From NCBI RefSeq assembly GCF_029626175.1, contig NZ_JARUBM010000002.1, positions 5,473,001-5,537,000 on the forward strand: a stretch of DNA of 64,000 nt, written 5' to 3'. Position numbers and translations under genes: made by a program. The notes below the pieces were generated by a model. The model ran no database searches. It was given only the letters and a program-made list of their open reading frames with translations, and was not told the origin of the DNA. The DNA is from Micromonospora sp. WMMD1082 (GTDB lineage: Bacteria; Actinomycetota; Actinomycetes; Mycobacteriales; Micromonosporaceae). Below, in pieces: positions 8,653 through 17,475 of this stretch (position 1 is the first letter of the stretch; each line of letters starts with the position of its first letter).

Positions 8653-9582
8653 ATGCTGGTCTTCGTCACGTCGCACAAGGGTGGCACCGGGCGCTCGGTG
8701 ACCGCGGCGAACATTGCCTACCGCAGCGCGCTCTCCGGCCGCTCCACCTGCTACCTGGACTACGACTTCGGCTCGCCGACGGCCGGCATCACGTTCCAGA
8801 TCCCGCAGGCGACCAACGGGATCGAGGGCGCCGGTCCGAACGGCGGCGGCCTGCACCGGTATCTCCGCGGCGAGATCCCGTCGCCGGAGCAGCTGGACGT
8901 GTGGGGCACCTCCGAGCGGGTCAGCCTGCGCCAGCGGCCCACCGGCTCCGGGTCGCTGGTGCTGCTGCCCGGGCAGCGCAACGGCAGCGAGTTCGGCTTC
9001 ACCGACGACATCGGCCGGCGCTGCGCCGAGCTGTTCCTCCGCCTGGAGGAGGAGTTCGACCTGACCCTGGTCGACCTGAGCGCCGGCCGGTCGTACGCCA
9101 GCCAGATCGCGCTGGCGGCCACCGCCAACCGGACGCTGCGCAAGGTGACCGTCCGCTGGCTGGTCTTCCACCGGTGGACCCCGCAGCACGTGATGGCGGC
9201 GGCGGACCTCGCCTTCGAGGCCGGTGGGATCCTGGCCATGGGCAAGGAGTACGGCCACGAACCGGACCGGCTACGCGAGTCGCTGCGGTTCGTGCGGACC
9301 GCGAGGATCGACTCGCGCGGTCCGGAGGTCGGCCACCTCGACCTGGCGCAGCAGGCGTTCCTCCGCAGGTGCGACGCGGAGCTGGCGGAGCTGGCCCGCC
9401 GGCGCGGCACCGGGCGGACGACGCTGCTCGGCACGGTGCCGCTGGATCCGTTGCTGCAGTGGCGCGAGCAGTTGATCTCGGACAATGACGTGCAGACCAA
9501 GATTGCCAATGGCAAGACCGTGGATGCCTTCGTGGAGCTGACCGAGAAGCTCTTCGACGAGACGGCATGGGAGACCGTGTGA
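8653..9582 (+). CDS. SCO2523-family variant P-loop protein (ParA/MinD-like)
   Basis: A 309-residue protein with the SIMIBI/ParA-type fold start MLVFVTSHKGGTGRSV. The deviant Walker A signature lysine (K9) is kept, but the normally invariant lysine before Ser/Thr is arginine (R14). Strand 2 carries the acidic YLDYDFGSPTAG, and FDLTLVDLSAGRS near residue 140 replaces the usual switch II motif. The altered P-loop raises doubt about ATP hydrolysis. Members are known from the SCO2521-2525 cassette. GAGGGG lies before ATG 8653, which directly abuts the previous stop codon. It could act as a spatial or partner-switching ATPase, but this is inference. Confidence 0.8.
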   Translation: MLVFVTSHKGGTGRSVTAANIAYRSALSGRSTCYLDYDFGSPTAGITFQIPQATNGIEGAGPNGGGLHRYLRGEIPSPEQLDVWGTSERVSLRQRPTGSGSLVLLPGQRNGSEFGFTDDIGRRCAELFLRLEEEFDLTLVDLSAGRSYASQIALAATANRTLRKVTVRWLVFHRWTPQHVMAAADLAFEAGGILAMGKEYGHEPDRLRESLRFVRTARIDSRGPEVGHLDLAQQAFLRRCDAELAELARRRGTGRTTLLGTVPLDPLLQWREQLISDNDVQTKIANGKTVDAFVELTEKLFDETAWETV

Positions 9583-10550
9583 TGAGCGTGGATGTCAGGT
9601 TTCAGGAGGCAGCCGCGGTGCGTCGAACGGAGAGCGTGGCGTACTCCCACCTGTCCGTGGAGCTGGGGCACGTCTACGCGGAGGACTTCGGCGACGGATG
9701 CCGGGACCTGCGCCGCAAGTTCGGCCGGATCGCGGACTGGGCCCAGGCGATCCCGGCACTGGCCCGCCGGGGGTTGCGCCCGCACCGGCAACCCAGGATC
9801 AGCACCTGTTTCCTGGTCGACGACTACTTCCACCGGTTCGCCACGCCGCGCGAGGTGATTCCGCAGGTGCAGCAGGCCGCGGCCGAGCACGGCCTGGTGC
9901 TGGACTACGTGGCCCGGGAGTCCAGCTTCGCCCGGCACGACGATGTCGAACTGGCCCGGCTGGTGGTCGACACGCTGGTGGTGGAGCCACCGCGGCACAC
10001 CACCGGGAGCCGCCCGCCACTGAGCGAGTCGGGCTGGCTGTCCAACGGCAAACGCTCGCCGGGCCACGCCGACACGCCCGCGATGACCCTGCCGGTGCCG
10101 TGGTCGCCACCCCTGCAGTCCGGCGATGCCCCGCACTCCATCTTCGTCGACGTCGAGTTGTGGTCCGACGAGCCGGAGCGCCGGGTGTGGGCCTGCGCGC
10201 TGCTTGCCTCGGTCTGGCAGATGACCCGGCTGGGCGTGCTGCGGCACCGGGGCCAGACGATCACCCAGCCGTACCAACTACCCCCCGACGAGCCGCTGCC
10301 CACCGAGTGGGACCGACTGCCGGCGATCGTCCAGCTGAACCCGGACGCCGCGCCGTTCTGCGGGTACCGCACGGTGACCCTGATGGACACCCGGTACCTT
10401 CCGGTCGAGCTGGCCGTGCGGACCATCCTCGGCCAGGTGGCGGTGCCACCAGCGGTGGCACGGCAGGTGGCCAGGCGGGCCGGCAGTGAGGGCCTGGAGC
10501 TGCCCGACGAGCTGGTCGACCGGCTGAGCTACGTCTTCATCGGGGAGTGA
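9582..10550 (+). CDS. SCO2522 family protein
   Basis: A 322-residue soluble protein with no recognised catalytic motif. Conserved-looking stretches are YSHLSVELGHVYAEDF near the N-terminus, RISTCFLVDDYFH near residue 70, and WACALLASVWQMTRLG near 205. The start ATG at 9582 shares its A with the TGA of the P-loop gene (TGATG), a typical coupling arrangement. Its end overlaps the end of the convergent SCO2521-like gene by 14 bases. Assigned from order and size within the cassette; function unknown. Confidence 0.7.
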   Translation: MSVDVRFQEAAAVRRTESVAYSHLSVELGHVYAEDFGDGCRDLRRKFGRIADWAQAIPALARRGLRPHRQPRISTCFLVDDYFHRFATPREVIPQVQQAAAEHGLVLDYVARESSFARHDDVELARLVVDTLVVEPPRHTTGSRPPLSESGWLSNGKRSPGHADTPAMTLPVPWSPPLQSGDAPHSIFVDVELWSDEPERRVWACALLASVWQMTRLGVLRHRGQTITQPYQLPPDEPLPTEWDRLPAIVQLNPDAAPFCGYRTVTLMDTRYLPVELAVRTILGQVAVPPAVARQVARRAGSEGLELPDELVDRLSYVFIGE

Positions 10551-11493
10551 GCTGGTTGACCGCCACCCGGCCGGCCAGGTCGCGCAGGATGCTCATGTTG
10601 CCCACGGTGATCTGATCCCGGATCCAGTTGACCGACGACTGCCACTGCCGACTGAACCCGGGCACCTGCTCCAGCCGGTCCCAGATCGGCCGCAGCCGGG
10701 GGTCGACCCGCGCGCCCGGCAGCCAGAGGTGCAACAGGTGCTCCAGCACCGGCCGCAGTCGCTCGATGTGCTCCTGCGTCGAGCCGGTGCGGGTCACCGC
10801 GGCCTCCACCAGGGCGGAGAGCATGGTGAGCAGCCAGTCGTGCAGGGCAAGATCCTCGCAGAGGCCGGCGACCGCCGCCGGTACGTCCTGCGGGCTCACC
10901 GTGAGTCGTACGGTGCGCAGCGTCGGTGAGTCCACGGCGACGTCGGCGGTGGCCGCCTCGCCCGGCTGCTGATGGATCTGGGCGGTCCACCGGAGCCGGG
11001 TGCGCGCCGCGCGCAGCGGCGGGCGTCGGTCCAGCAGGTCGGACATCTGCACGCCGTCGAGCACCCGCCCGGTGATCGCGTCCAGGTTCAGCACGTCGGC
11101 GGCGTTGCCATGCAGGAAACCCTTGGCCAGATCCTCGGCGTCCAGCTTGCCCACGGTCTCCAGCACGCCCGGGTTGGCCAGATAGTACGACCACGGCCGG
11201 CGGCGCTCCCCGGCCACGACCTGGATGATGGAGGAGGCCTGCACGATCCGGCCGCCGGTGATGACCGCCCGGGTGACCACCGCGCCGACTCCACGCAGCT
11301 GGCGGTTCTTCGCGCTGGGCAGCCAGCAGTCCACACCGGTGCGGACGTCGGGCGACACCGCGTAGAGCGACGGGCGCCGCGAGGTCAACACGGCCTCGCC
11401 CTCGACCAGGCTGAGCACCTCGGCGCTCTGGTCCTGTGCCAACGCCGTGCTGTGCTGTAGCAGGCTGGTGTGCACCTCGCCCACCGTGAGCAT
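10537..11493 (-). CDS. SCO2521 family protein
   Basis: A 318-residue soluble protein on the opposite strand to the other four cassette members, starting MLTVGEVHTSLLQHSTALAQ, with GGAGG four bases before ATG 11493. It has an N-terminal beta-rich half (residues 20-110) and a C-terminal helical half ending DLAGRVAVNQLTPR, with no known catalytic motif. The tail-to-tail 14-base overlap with the SCO2522-like gene means both stop regions are shared. Its promoter must lie in the 214-base gap it shares with the divergent NACHT gene. Function unknown. Confidence 0.7.
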   Translation of the reverse strand: MLTVGEVHTSLLQHSTALAQDQSAEVLSLVEGEAVLTSRRPSLYAVSPDVRTGVDCWLPSAKNRQLRGVGAVVTRAVITGGRIVQASSIIQVVAGERRRPWSYYLANPGVLETVGKLDAEDLAKGFLHGNAADVLNLDAITGRVLDGVQMSDLLDRRPPLRAARTRLRWTAQIHQQPGEAATADVAVDSPTLRTVRLTVSPQDVPAAVAGLCEDLALHDWLLTMLSALVEAAVTRTGSTQEHIERLRPVLEHLLHLWLPGARVDPRLRPIWDRLEQVPGFSRQWQSSVNWIRDQITVGNMSILRDLAGRVAVNQLTPR

Positions 11494-11707
11494 GGTTCCT
11501 CCGCATCGGCACCACGGGAGACACCGCCAGGCGCATGGGCCCGCGGTCGGTGATCGGATCCGAATCCGTCCGCGCCCATCATAGGCCCAACAGTGCGGTG
11601 AGAGCCGATATGTGCCGGGGGTTGCGGACGTTCACGGGGCCGATGGATGTGACGGCGGCTGATATTTTAGGAATGCGGTCGCCAGCCACCCCTGGAGTTT
11701 GCCGTCC
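11494..11707. other. Divergent intergenic region between SCO2521-like and NACHT genes
   Basis: This gap must hold both outward promoters. The stretch TATTTTAGGAATG near 11663 is AT-rich for this genome and could contain the -10 for the rightward gene. I could not define a convincing -35 or operator. Confidence 0.35.
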
Positions 11708-14700
11708 ATGAAGGTCTACATTTCGGCCACCCAACAGGACCTGCTGGAATATCGTGCGGCCGTACACGCGGTGGCGCGGCGCCTGGAGATCGAGGACGTC
11801 GCCATGGAGGCGTACGGTGCCGACGTCCGCCCACCGCTGGAACGCTGCCTGACCGACGTACGCCGCTGCGATCTGTACGTGGGTCTCTTCGCCTGGCGCT
11901 ACGGGTTCCGGCCGCCCGGCCAGGAGTCCTCCATCACCGAGCTGGAGTACCGCGAGGCGCTCGCCGCCGGCAAGCCCTGCCTGATCTTCCTGCTCGCCGA
12001 GGACACGCCGTGGCCGGTGGACATGGTCGACCGCAACGGCGACTGGCAGCAGATCGTGGCGCTGCGGCGGGAGCTGAAGGAACGCCACCTCTGCGCATTC
12101 TTTTCCAGTGTGGACGACCTGTCGGCGAAGGTCACGGTGGCGCTGGCCGACGTGCGCAGCGGCCGGTCGCCGGCGCGCGAGCCCGGCGATCCGGACACGC
12201 ACCTGCCGGAGGCGGCGCGCAGCCAGTACCACAAGCAACTGCGGCTGCGCTACCAGGCGGTGCCGCTGGACGCGGTCTCGCCCCGGCCCACCATCGGTTA
12301 TCTCACCGTCGGGCTGTCCAATGTGTTCGTCGAGCCGAGGGTGCACGAGGACGCCCGACCGGAGATGCCGCTGGCCTGGTGGCGCTGGGCGGGTTCCAGC
12401 CCGAGCGACGACGACGGCGGCGGGCTGCCCGGCGTGGTGGACCCGAGGGACGTGGAGCGGCTCTGGGAGGAGTACGCGGCCAAGGACGCGTCGCCGTTGT
12501 TCGACGTGGTGTGCGACCCGGCCCGGCGGGCGATCGTGCTGCTCGGCGATCCCGGCTCCGGCAAGTCGGCGGCCGCCCGGTATCTCGCGCTGGCGCTGGC
12601 CGGGGTCTGCGAGGAGCCCCGGCTGGCGGCGCTGGACCAGTACCTACCCGTCCTGATCGAGCTGCGGTCGTACGCCGCCCACCGTGGCGACGGCCGGTGC
12701 GACGGCCTGCTGGACTACGTCGGTCACCGTCACCAGCAGGGGCTGGCCGGGATCGACCGGGACGTGCTGGAGGCGTACCTGCGGCAGGGTGGTCAGGCGC
12801 TGTTCCTCTTCGACGGCCTGGACGAGGTGTTCGACCCGGCGCAGCGAGAGGAGATGGCCGCGCAGATCGCCACCTTCGCCAACGAGTACTCCGGGGTGCG
12901 CACGGTGGTCACGTCGCGGGCGGCCGGATACCTGCGGCACACCTTCGCCAACGCCGGCTTCGACCACTTCACCCTGGAGGATCTCGACGACGAGCGGATC
13001 GCCCGGTTCCTCGGCAACTGGTACCGCTACGTGATGCCGACCCCGTCGGTGGAGGCGGACCGGCAACGCCGGCAGATCCTCGACGTGGTGCGCCAGTCCC
13101 GGGCGATGCACGAGATCGCCGGCAATCCGCTGCTGCTGATGCTCATGGCGATCGTCGGCCGGGACCGCCCGCTGCCGCGTAACCGGCGCCGGCTCTACGC
13201 CCACGTCACGGACGTGCTGATCTCCGAATGGGACGTGACCAAGCAACTGCGGGAGAGCCACGGCGACGTGCCACCGCTGGATCCGCAGGCGAAGCTGCGA
13301 CTGTTGCGCCATCTCGCGTTCTGGATGCAGTGCCGGGAGTCCGGGCCGGCCGGAAACTACATCGAAGCGGATGAACTGTCCGGTATCTTCCGGGATCACC
13401 TGGTGGAGTTCTACGGTTTCGAGAACGAGCGCGCGCACGCCATGGCGTACTCGATGATCGACAAACTGCGCCAGCGGAGCTTCATCCTGGAACGGTACGG
13501 GCTGCGGCTGTTCGGCTTCGTACACCGCACGTTCCTGGAGTTCTTCTGTGCCGAGGAGATCGTGGACAGGTTCGATCATGACCCGGACGCCTGGGGGATC
13601 GACCAGCTGCGCGCGCTGTTCCGTGAGCACTGGGCCGATCCGTCCTGGCGGGAGGTGCTGCGGCTGGTGGCGAGCGCGCTGCCCGCCGACGTCGCCAACG
13701 ACCTGGTGACCCTGCTCGCGACCGAGGTCAACCAGCCCTGGCCCCCGCTGAACCTGCCCAGTCCACCGTGGAACCTGGTGCTGGCCGCGCAGTGCGTGGC
13801 GGAGGCGCCCCGGCCGGCCGGGCTGGCCGGCGCGGGCGAGGCGGTGCTGCGCCAGATCGTGCTGCTGGTGGAGCACGGCATCTCCGCCGACGATCCGAAT
13901 CTCGTCGAGCTCACCGAGCAGGAACTGCTCTCCTCGATCCGGGCTCTCGGGCCGCAGTGGCCCGGCCGGGCCGCCTTCCTGCACTGGTACCGCCGCCGTG
14001 GGGTGCGCACCAGTTGGCGCTCCGGCTCCACGTTCGCCACCCGGTCCGCCGCCGTGCTCTCCACCGCCGAGGAACAGCTGGAGGAGGTCCTGGTCCGGGA
14101 ACTCGGCGAGGGGCGCGAGCGGCAGGCGCGGATCACGCTCGTCGCCGGCCTGGCCGAGACGGCCGGCCGGTTGGACACCACCAGCCGCAGTCGCCGGTAC
14201 TGCCGGGATCTGCTGCTCGCCCAGGCGCGGGCGGAGGGCTCGACCGCGGTGCGGCAGGCGGCGGTACGCGCGCTGGTCGCCAGCTTCGGTGCCGCGCCCG
14301 ATCTCGTGGACGTGTTGCGCGAGTTCGCCGGCTCACCCGATCCCGCGGTACGCGCGCTCGCCGTGCAGTCCCTCGGGCGGGTCGAGCTGACCGATGAGGT
14401 CCGAGGGTTGCTGCTGACGCGCGCCGCCGAGGATCGGGACACCGGCGTACGGCGGGCCGCCGCGTCGGTGCTCGCCGCGCGCTGCGCCGACCTGCCGGGC
14501 GTCGCCGAGACGATGCAGCGGCTGCTGGCGGTGGACACCGACCCCGGTGTGGTGCAGTGCGCGCTGCGCTGCCTGCTGACGGTGCCCGAGCAGAGCGAGC
14601 CGGCCCGGGGCCGGGCGCTGTCGCGGATCGGTGGCGACTCCCACGACGAGGTGCGGCGCTGCCTGATCACGGAGCTGCTGCCCGGGAGCCCCGGCGCGGA

Positions 14701-15922
14701 GGGCACCGAGTTGCTGCTCAAGTTGGCCGGTTCGGACAGCTCCGCACGGGTCCGTGCGGTCGCGGTGCAGCGGCTGGTGCAGGTGAGCGACCCGGACGGA
14801 CGGTGCCGGGACCGCCTGGTGGACCGGATCGAGCAGGACGAGGACGCGTCGGTGCGGGCGGCGGCGGTGACGGCGCTGACCGACCGGTACCGCATGGACG
14901 ACACCGGCTGGGCGGTGGCGGCGCAGGCGGCGCGCGCCGACGAGGACGCGACGGTGCGGCTCGCCGCGGTCCGCGCGCTGGCCGAGGCGTACCCGGACCA
15001 CCGCACCGGCGAACTGCTGCTGGAGCGGGCCCGCCAGGACCCCACCGCCAGCGTCCGGCTCGCCGCGGTCGCCCTGATCACCGGCCGGCCGCTGCTCGGG
15101 CACGCCACGCGTGACCTGCTGATCAGCCGCGCCGCCGAGGAACGGGATCCGATCGTCCGGCTGCGGGTCACCCGCAGCCTGGCCCGCCTCGGCGACCCGC
15201 TCGACGTCGCGGTGGGGGAGTGCCTGGCCGAACAGGTCCGCCGGGATCCCGATCCGAACGTGCTGCGCGCGGCGGCGCAGGCGCTGGCCCGGGCCGGCGA
15301 GACCGACGGCCTGGTGGAGACGCTGTCCCGGCGGGCCCGTCGGGACAGCTACGCCGGCATCCGGCTGGCGGCCGTGGAGACCCTCAGCGCGTACGCGAGC
15401 CCCGATGTGGTGACCGACGTGCTGCTGGAGCGGATCGATTCCGACAGCGACCCGGCGGCGTTCGACGCGGCGGTGTGCTGCCTGACCGAGCGTGGTTCGC
15501 CCTCTATGGCGGTGACGCTGCGCCTGATGCGTCGGCTGGCCGATCGGGATCCGGCGATCCGGGCCCGCATCGCCGCCGCACTCGGTGAGCACTTCGGCAG
15601 CGATCCGGAGGTCCGGGTGCTGCTGGTGGGGCTGGTCCGCGACGATCCGGCCCTGGAGGTCCGCCGCCGGGCCGCGGAGCAGCTCGCGGCCAACCTGGCC
15701 GGCCGGACGGGGGTGCGGGAGCTGCTGATGCGGCTGGTGGACGACGAGGACTGGGAGATCCGCCGTACGGCCCTGCTCGCGTTGGCCCGCCACTACGGCG
15801 GGGACACCCGCACCCGGCCGATTCTCGTCCGGCTGGCCCGCCAGCCGGACGCCACGGTACGGGGCCTGGCCGGGCAACTGCTGGCGACGCTGCCCGGGAC
15901 CAGCCCGGACGACTTTCCGTGA
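11708..15922 (+). CDS. DUF4062-NACHT-HEAT STAND NTPase
   Basis: A 1404-residue protein. DUF4062 occupies about residues 1-95 (MKVYISATQQDLLEYRAAV, then RCDLYVGLFAWRYGF and SSITELEYREAL). The NACHT NTPase has Walker A LLGDPGSGKSAAARY near 280 and Walker B ALFLFDGLDEV near 367, with RTVVTSRAAGY as sensor strand and a winged-helix part ending near HRTFLEFFCAEEI at about 615. From about 840 to the end are repeated 30-residue HEAT-like units of the form VRxAAVxAL. ATG 11708 is preferred over TTG 11699 because GGAG sits 11 bases before the ATG but only two before the TTG. DUF4062-STAND proteins are candidates for sensing and immune-type responses; the effector and ligand here are unknown. Confidence 0.88.
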   Translation: MKVYISATQQDLLEYRAAVHAVARRLEIEDVAMEAYGADVRPPLERCLTDVRRCDLYVGLFAWRYGFRPPGQESSITELEYREALAAGKPCLIFLLAEDTPWPVDMVDRNGDWQQIVALRRELKERHLCAFFSSVDDLSAKVTVALADVRSGRSPAREPGDPDTHLPEAARSQYHKQLRLRYQAVPLDAVSPRPTIGYLTVGLSNVFVEPRVHEDARPEMPLAWWRWAGSSPSDDDGGGLPGVVDPRDVERLWEEYAAKDASPLFDVVCDPARRAIVLLGDPGSGKSAAARYLALALAGVCEEPRLAALDQYLPVLIELRSYAAHRGDGRCDGLLDYVGHRHQQGLAGIDRDVLEAYLRQGGQALFLFDGLDEVFDPAQREEMAAQIATFANEYSGVRTVVTSRAAGYLRHTFANAGFDHFTLEDLDDERIARFLGNWYRYVMPTPSVEADRQRRQILDVVRQSRAMHEIAGNPLLLMLMAIVGRDRPLPRNRRRLYAHVTDVLISEWDVTKQLRESHGDVPPLDPQAKLRLLRHLAFWMQCRESGPAGNYIEADELSGIFRDHLVEFYGFENERAHAMAYSMIDKLRQRSFILERYGLRLFGFVHRTFLEFFCAEEIVDRFDHDPDAWGIDQLRALFREHWADPSWREVLRLVASALPADVANDLVTLLATEVNQPWPPLNLPSPPWNLVLAAQCVAEAPRPAGLAGAGEAVLRQIVLLVEHGISADDPNLVELTEQELLSSIRALGPQWPGRAAFLHWYRRRGVRTSWRSGSTFATRSAAVLSTAEEQLEEVLVRELGEGRERQARITLVAGLAETAGRLDTTSRSRRYCRDLLLAQARAEGSTAVRQAAVRALVASFGAAPDLVDVLREFAGSPDPAVRALAVQSLGRVELTDEVRGLLLTRAAEDRDTGVRRAAASVLAARCADLPGVAETMQRLLAVDTDPGVVQCALRCLLTVPEQSEPARGRALSRIGGDSHDEVRRCLITELLPGSPGAEGTELLLKLAGSDSSARVRAVAVQRLVQVSDPDGRCRDRLVDRIEQDEDASVRAAAVTALTDRYRMDDTGWAVAAQAARADEDATVRLAAVRALAEAYPDHRTGELLLERARQDPTASVRLAAVALITGRPLLGHATRDLLISRAAEERDPIVRLRVTRSLARLGDPLDVAVGECLAEQVRRDPDPNVLRAAAQALARAGETDGLVETLSRRARRDSYAGIRLAAVETLSAYASPDVVTDVLLERIDSDSDPAAFDAAVCCLTERGSPSMAVTLRLMRRLADRDPAIRARIAAALGEHFGSDPEVRVLLVGLVRDDPALEVRRRAAEQLAANLAGRTGVRELLMRLVDDEDWEIRRTALLALARHYGGDTRTRPILVRLARQPDATVRGLAGQLLATLPGTSPDDFP

Positions 15923-15945
15923 CCGACCGGCCCGACCTCAGACCG

Positions 15946-16674
15946 TCAGTGGTGGTCGCAGCGGTGGTGGAACAGGACCGGATGCAGCCGGTCCATCAGG
16001 TCCTGCTGGCCCTGCAGCGGCGGGGTGAAGCAGAGCCGGTAGGTCGCGGTGCCGCTGCCGGCGGGTACGGAGACGAGCAGCCCGTACCGGTCGAGCCGCA
16101 GTGGACACGGCAGACAGTCGGCGGGCACGTCGATGCCCGCGATGACCAGTTGCTGCCGCAGGAACGGGTAGAGCTGCGGGCCGTGGTGGTCGACCAGGTC
16201 GACCAGGAACGGCCGCTCCGCCGGCACCACCGGGTCGGGGGCGGCGTGCCGGTAGTGGGCCAGGTTCACCGGTAGCTCGCGCTCCCGGCCGGTCAGTGTG
16301 ACACGCTTCGGTACGACCTCGACGATGACGCTGCCGTGGCCCACGTCGAGCAGGTCGGGGTCCGGGAGGGTGGCGGCGACCGCGTCGGCGGCGGTCCGCG
16401 CGGCGTCCCCGGTCAACGGGGTGGCCCGGCCGCCGACGCGCACCCGGCCCCAGGTCGGTGAGAACGGCAGCGGCGGTTCGTCGGCGATGTGCACGAGGAC
16501 GTTGCGGGCCGTCGTGGTGAGCGGGTCGCCGCGACGGCACAGCAGCAGGATCCGACCGTCGTCGGCGGCGCCGTGCCGCACGCCGGAGACGGTGGGCAGG
16601 TGGCGCGCGACGACGGTGGCGGGCGCGGTGCTGCTGGCGAGGGTACGGGCGATCTCTGCTCGGCTCGGCTGCAT
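15946..16674 (-). CDS. DUF2470 domain protein
   Basis: A 242-residue soluble protein. The C-terminal DUF2470-like part includes HHGPQLYPFLRQQLVIAGI and DCLPCPLRLDRYGLLV. The N-terminal half carries a split-barrel flavin-reductase-like segment (ILLLCRRGDP, then WGRVRVGGRA), as in HugZ-type heme-utilisation proteins. Second gene of a minus-strand pair, 40 bases downstream of its paralogue, with the shared promoter next to an iron box. A role in heme or iron metabolism is therefore plausible but not shown. It converges on the NACHT gene with a 23-base gap and no clear terminator. Confidence 0.7.
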   Translation of the reverse strand: MQPSRAEIARTLASSTAPATVVARHLPTVSGVRHGAADDGRILLLCRRGDPLTTTARNVLVHIADEPPLPFSPTWGRVRVGGRATPLTGDAARTAADAVAATLPDPDLLDVGHGSVIVEVVPKRVTLTGRERELPVNLAHYRHAAPDPVVPAERPFLVDLVDHHGPQLYPFLRQQLVIAGIDVPADCLPCPLRLDRYGLLVSVPAGSGTATYRLCFTPPLQGQQDLMDRLHPVLFHHRCDHH

Positions 16675-16714
16675 GGGGGCTCCGTTCGGGGAGGGCGTGC
16701 CGCGGGGCGGCGGG

Positions 16715-17428
16715 TTACGGGTGGGTGATGGCGCACGCCCGGCAGGACGGGGTGGGGCCGACCAGTCGCGCCAGGTGTTCCGCCGCGTCCTCGGGACCGG
16801 CGAGCGGCGCCGCGAAGGCGATCCGCACGTCCCGGTGGTGGGTGGGCAGCTCCAGGCGCAGCACGATCCCGTGCCGGTCCAGCCGCAGCGGGTGGATCCG
16901 CCGGGCGCCGCCGCGCTGCTCGGCGGGCACGAGGTGGCCCAGCCGGTGGATCGCCTCCGGATGCTGCTCGTGCAGGTGACGCAGCAGGTCGGCCTCGTGC
17001 GGGGCGAGCGGGTCGGGGCGGGCGGCGGCCAGTTCGTCCGGGTCGACGCTGGCGTCGCCGTCGGCGTCGACGAGGTCGGCGGCGGCCAGGTCGAGGACGG
17101 TGGTCAGGTCGTCACCGTCGAGTTCGTCGAGGGTGAGCCAGCCGGTCAGGGTGGCCCGGGCGCGGACCCGGTCGCGTACGGGCAGGGGTGCCAGGTCGGT
17201 CAGCTCGATCAGCGCGGGAGTCTCGCCCACGTCGAACAGGTGTCGGGCCACCTCGGCGCGGGCGGGCAGGGCCATCCGCAGGCGGCCGTCGGCGGCGACG
17301 GTGTGCCGGCCGACCAGGTCCGCGTGGTGGCGGGGCGTACGCAGGGTCAGCGAGTCGGTGACGGCGAGCAGCGTACGCAGCCGCTCGGCCGGGGTGCCGG
17401 TCGTCACCGCCGGGAGTGTCTTGCCCAA
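16715..17428 (-). CDS. DUF2470 domain protein, first gene of iron-box operon
   Basis: A 237-residue paralogue of the downstream gene. It shares RTLLAVTDSLTLRTPRHHA at the N-terminus, RATLTGWLTLDELDG in the middle, and a C-terminal DUF2470 segment LRHLHEQHPEAIHRLGHLV. The start is TTG at 17428, chosen because a perfect GGAGG (17436-17440 on the other strand) lies seven bases upstream; later GTG codons have no such site. The TTAGGTTAG iron box lies 14 bases before the start, so iron-dependent repression is likely. The substrate is unknown; heme or siderophore chemistry is the best guess from HugZ relatives. Confidence 0.7.
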   Translation of the reverse strand: MGKTLPAVTTGTPAERLRTLLAVTDSLTLRTPRHHADLVGRHTVAADGRLRMALPARAEVARHLFDVGETPALIELTDLAPLPVRDRVRARATLTGWLTLDELDGDDLTTVLDLAAADLVDADGDASVDPDELAAARPDPLAPHEADLLRHLHEQHPEAIHRLGHLVPAEQRGGARRIHPLRLDRHGIVLRLELPTHHRDVRIAFAAPLAGPEDAAEHLARLVGPTPSCRACAITHP

Positions 17429-17442
17429 CGTCCCACCTCCGT

Positions 17443-17461
17443 TTAGGTTAGCCTTACCTTA
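17443..17461. promoter_or_regulatory. DtxR/IdeR/DmdR-type iron box
   Basis: TTAGGTTAGCCTTACCTTA matches 16 of 19 positions of the actinobacterial iron-box consensus (TTAGGTTAGGCTAACCTAA, from memory). It lies between the divergent DUF2470 operon and the rpsD paralogue, and could repress both when iron is plentiful. It does not resemble a Zur box. Confidence 0.8.
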
Positions 17462-17475
17462 CTAGAGAGGTGATG

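Noticed and set aside
6748..9258. Long minus-strand open frame (836 codons) opposite the SCO2524/2523-like genes
   Set aside because: It mirrors the coding frame of real genes in GC-rich DNA. It lacks conserved domains and a ribosome site, and both plus-strand genes have clear family features.
11699..11707. TTG start for the NACHT protein
   Set aside because: It lies only two bases after GGAG; ATG 11708 has workable spacing and begins at the conserved DUF4062 MKVYIS.
13576..15171. Long minus-strand frame inside the NACHT-HEAT gene
   Set aside because: Arg/Ser-rich low-complexity translation typical of a shadow frame; the plus strand has continuous HEAT repeats.
17443..17461. Zur (zinc) box for the rpsD paralogue
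   Set aside because: The sequence matches the DtxR/IdeR iron box at 16 of 19 positions and lacks the ATGATTTTCA-type half-site of actinobacterial Zur boxes.
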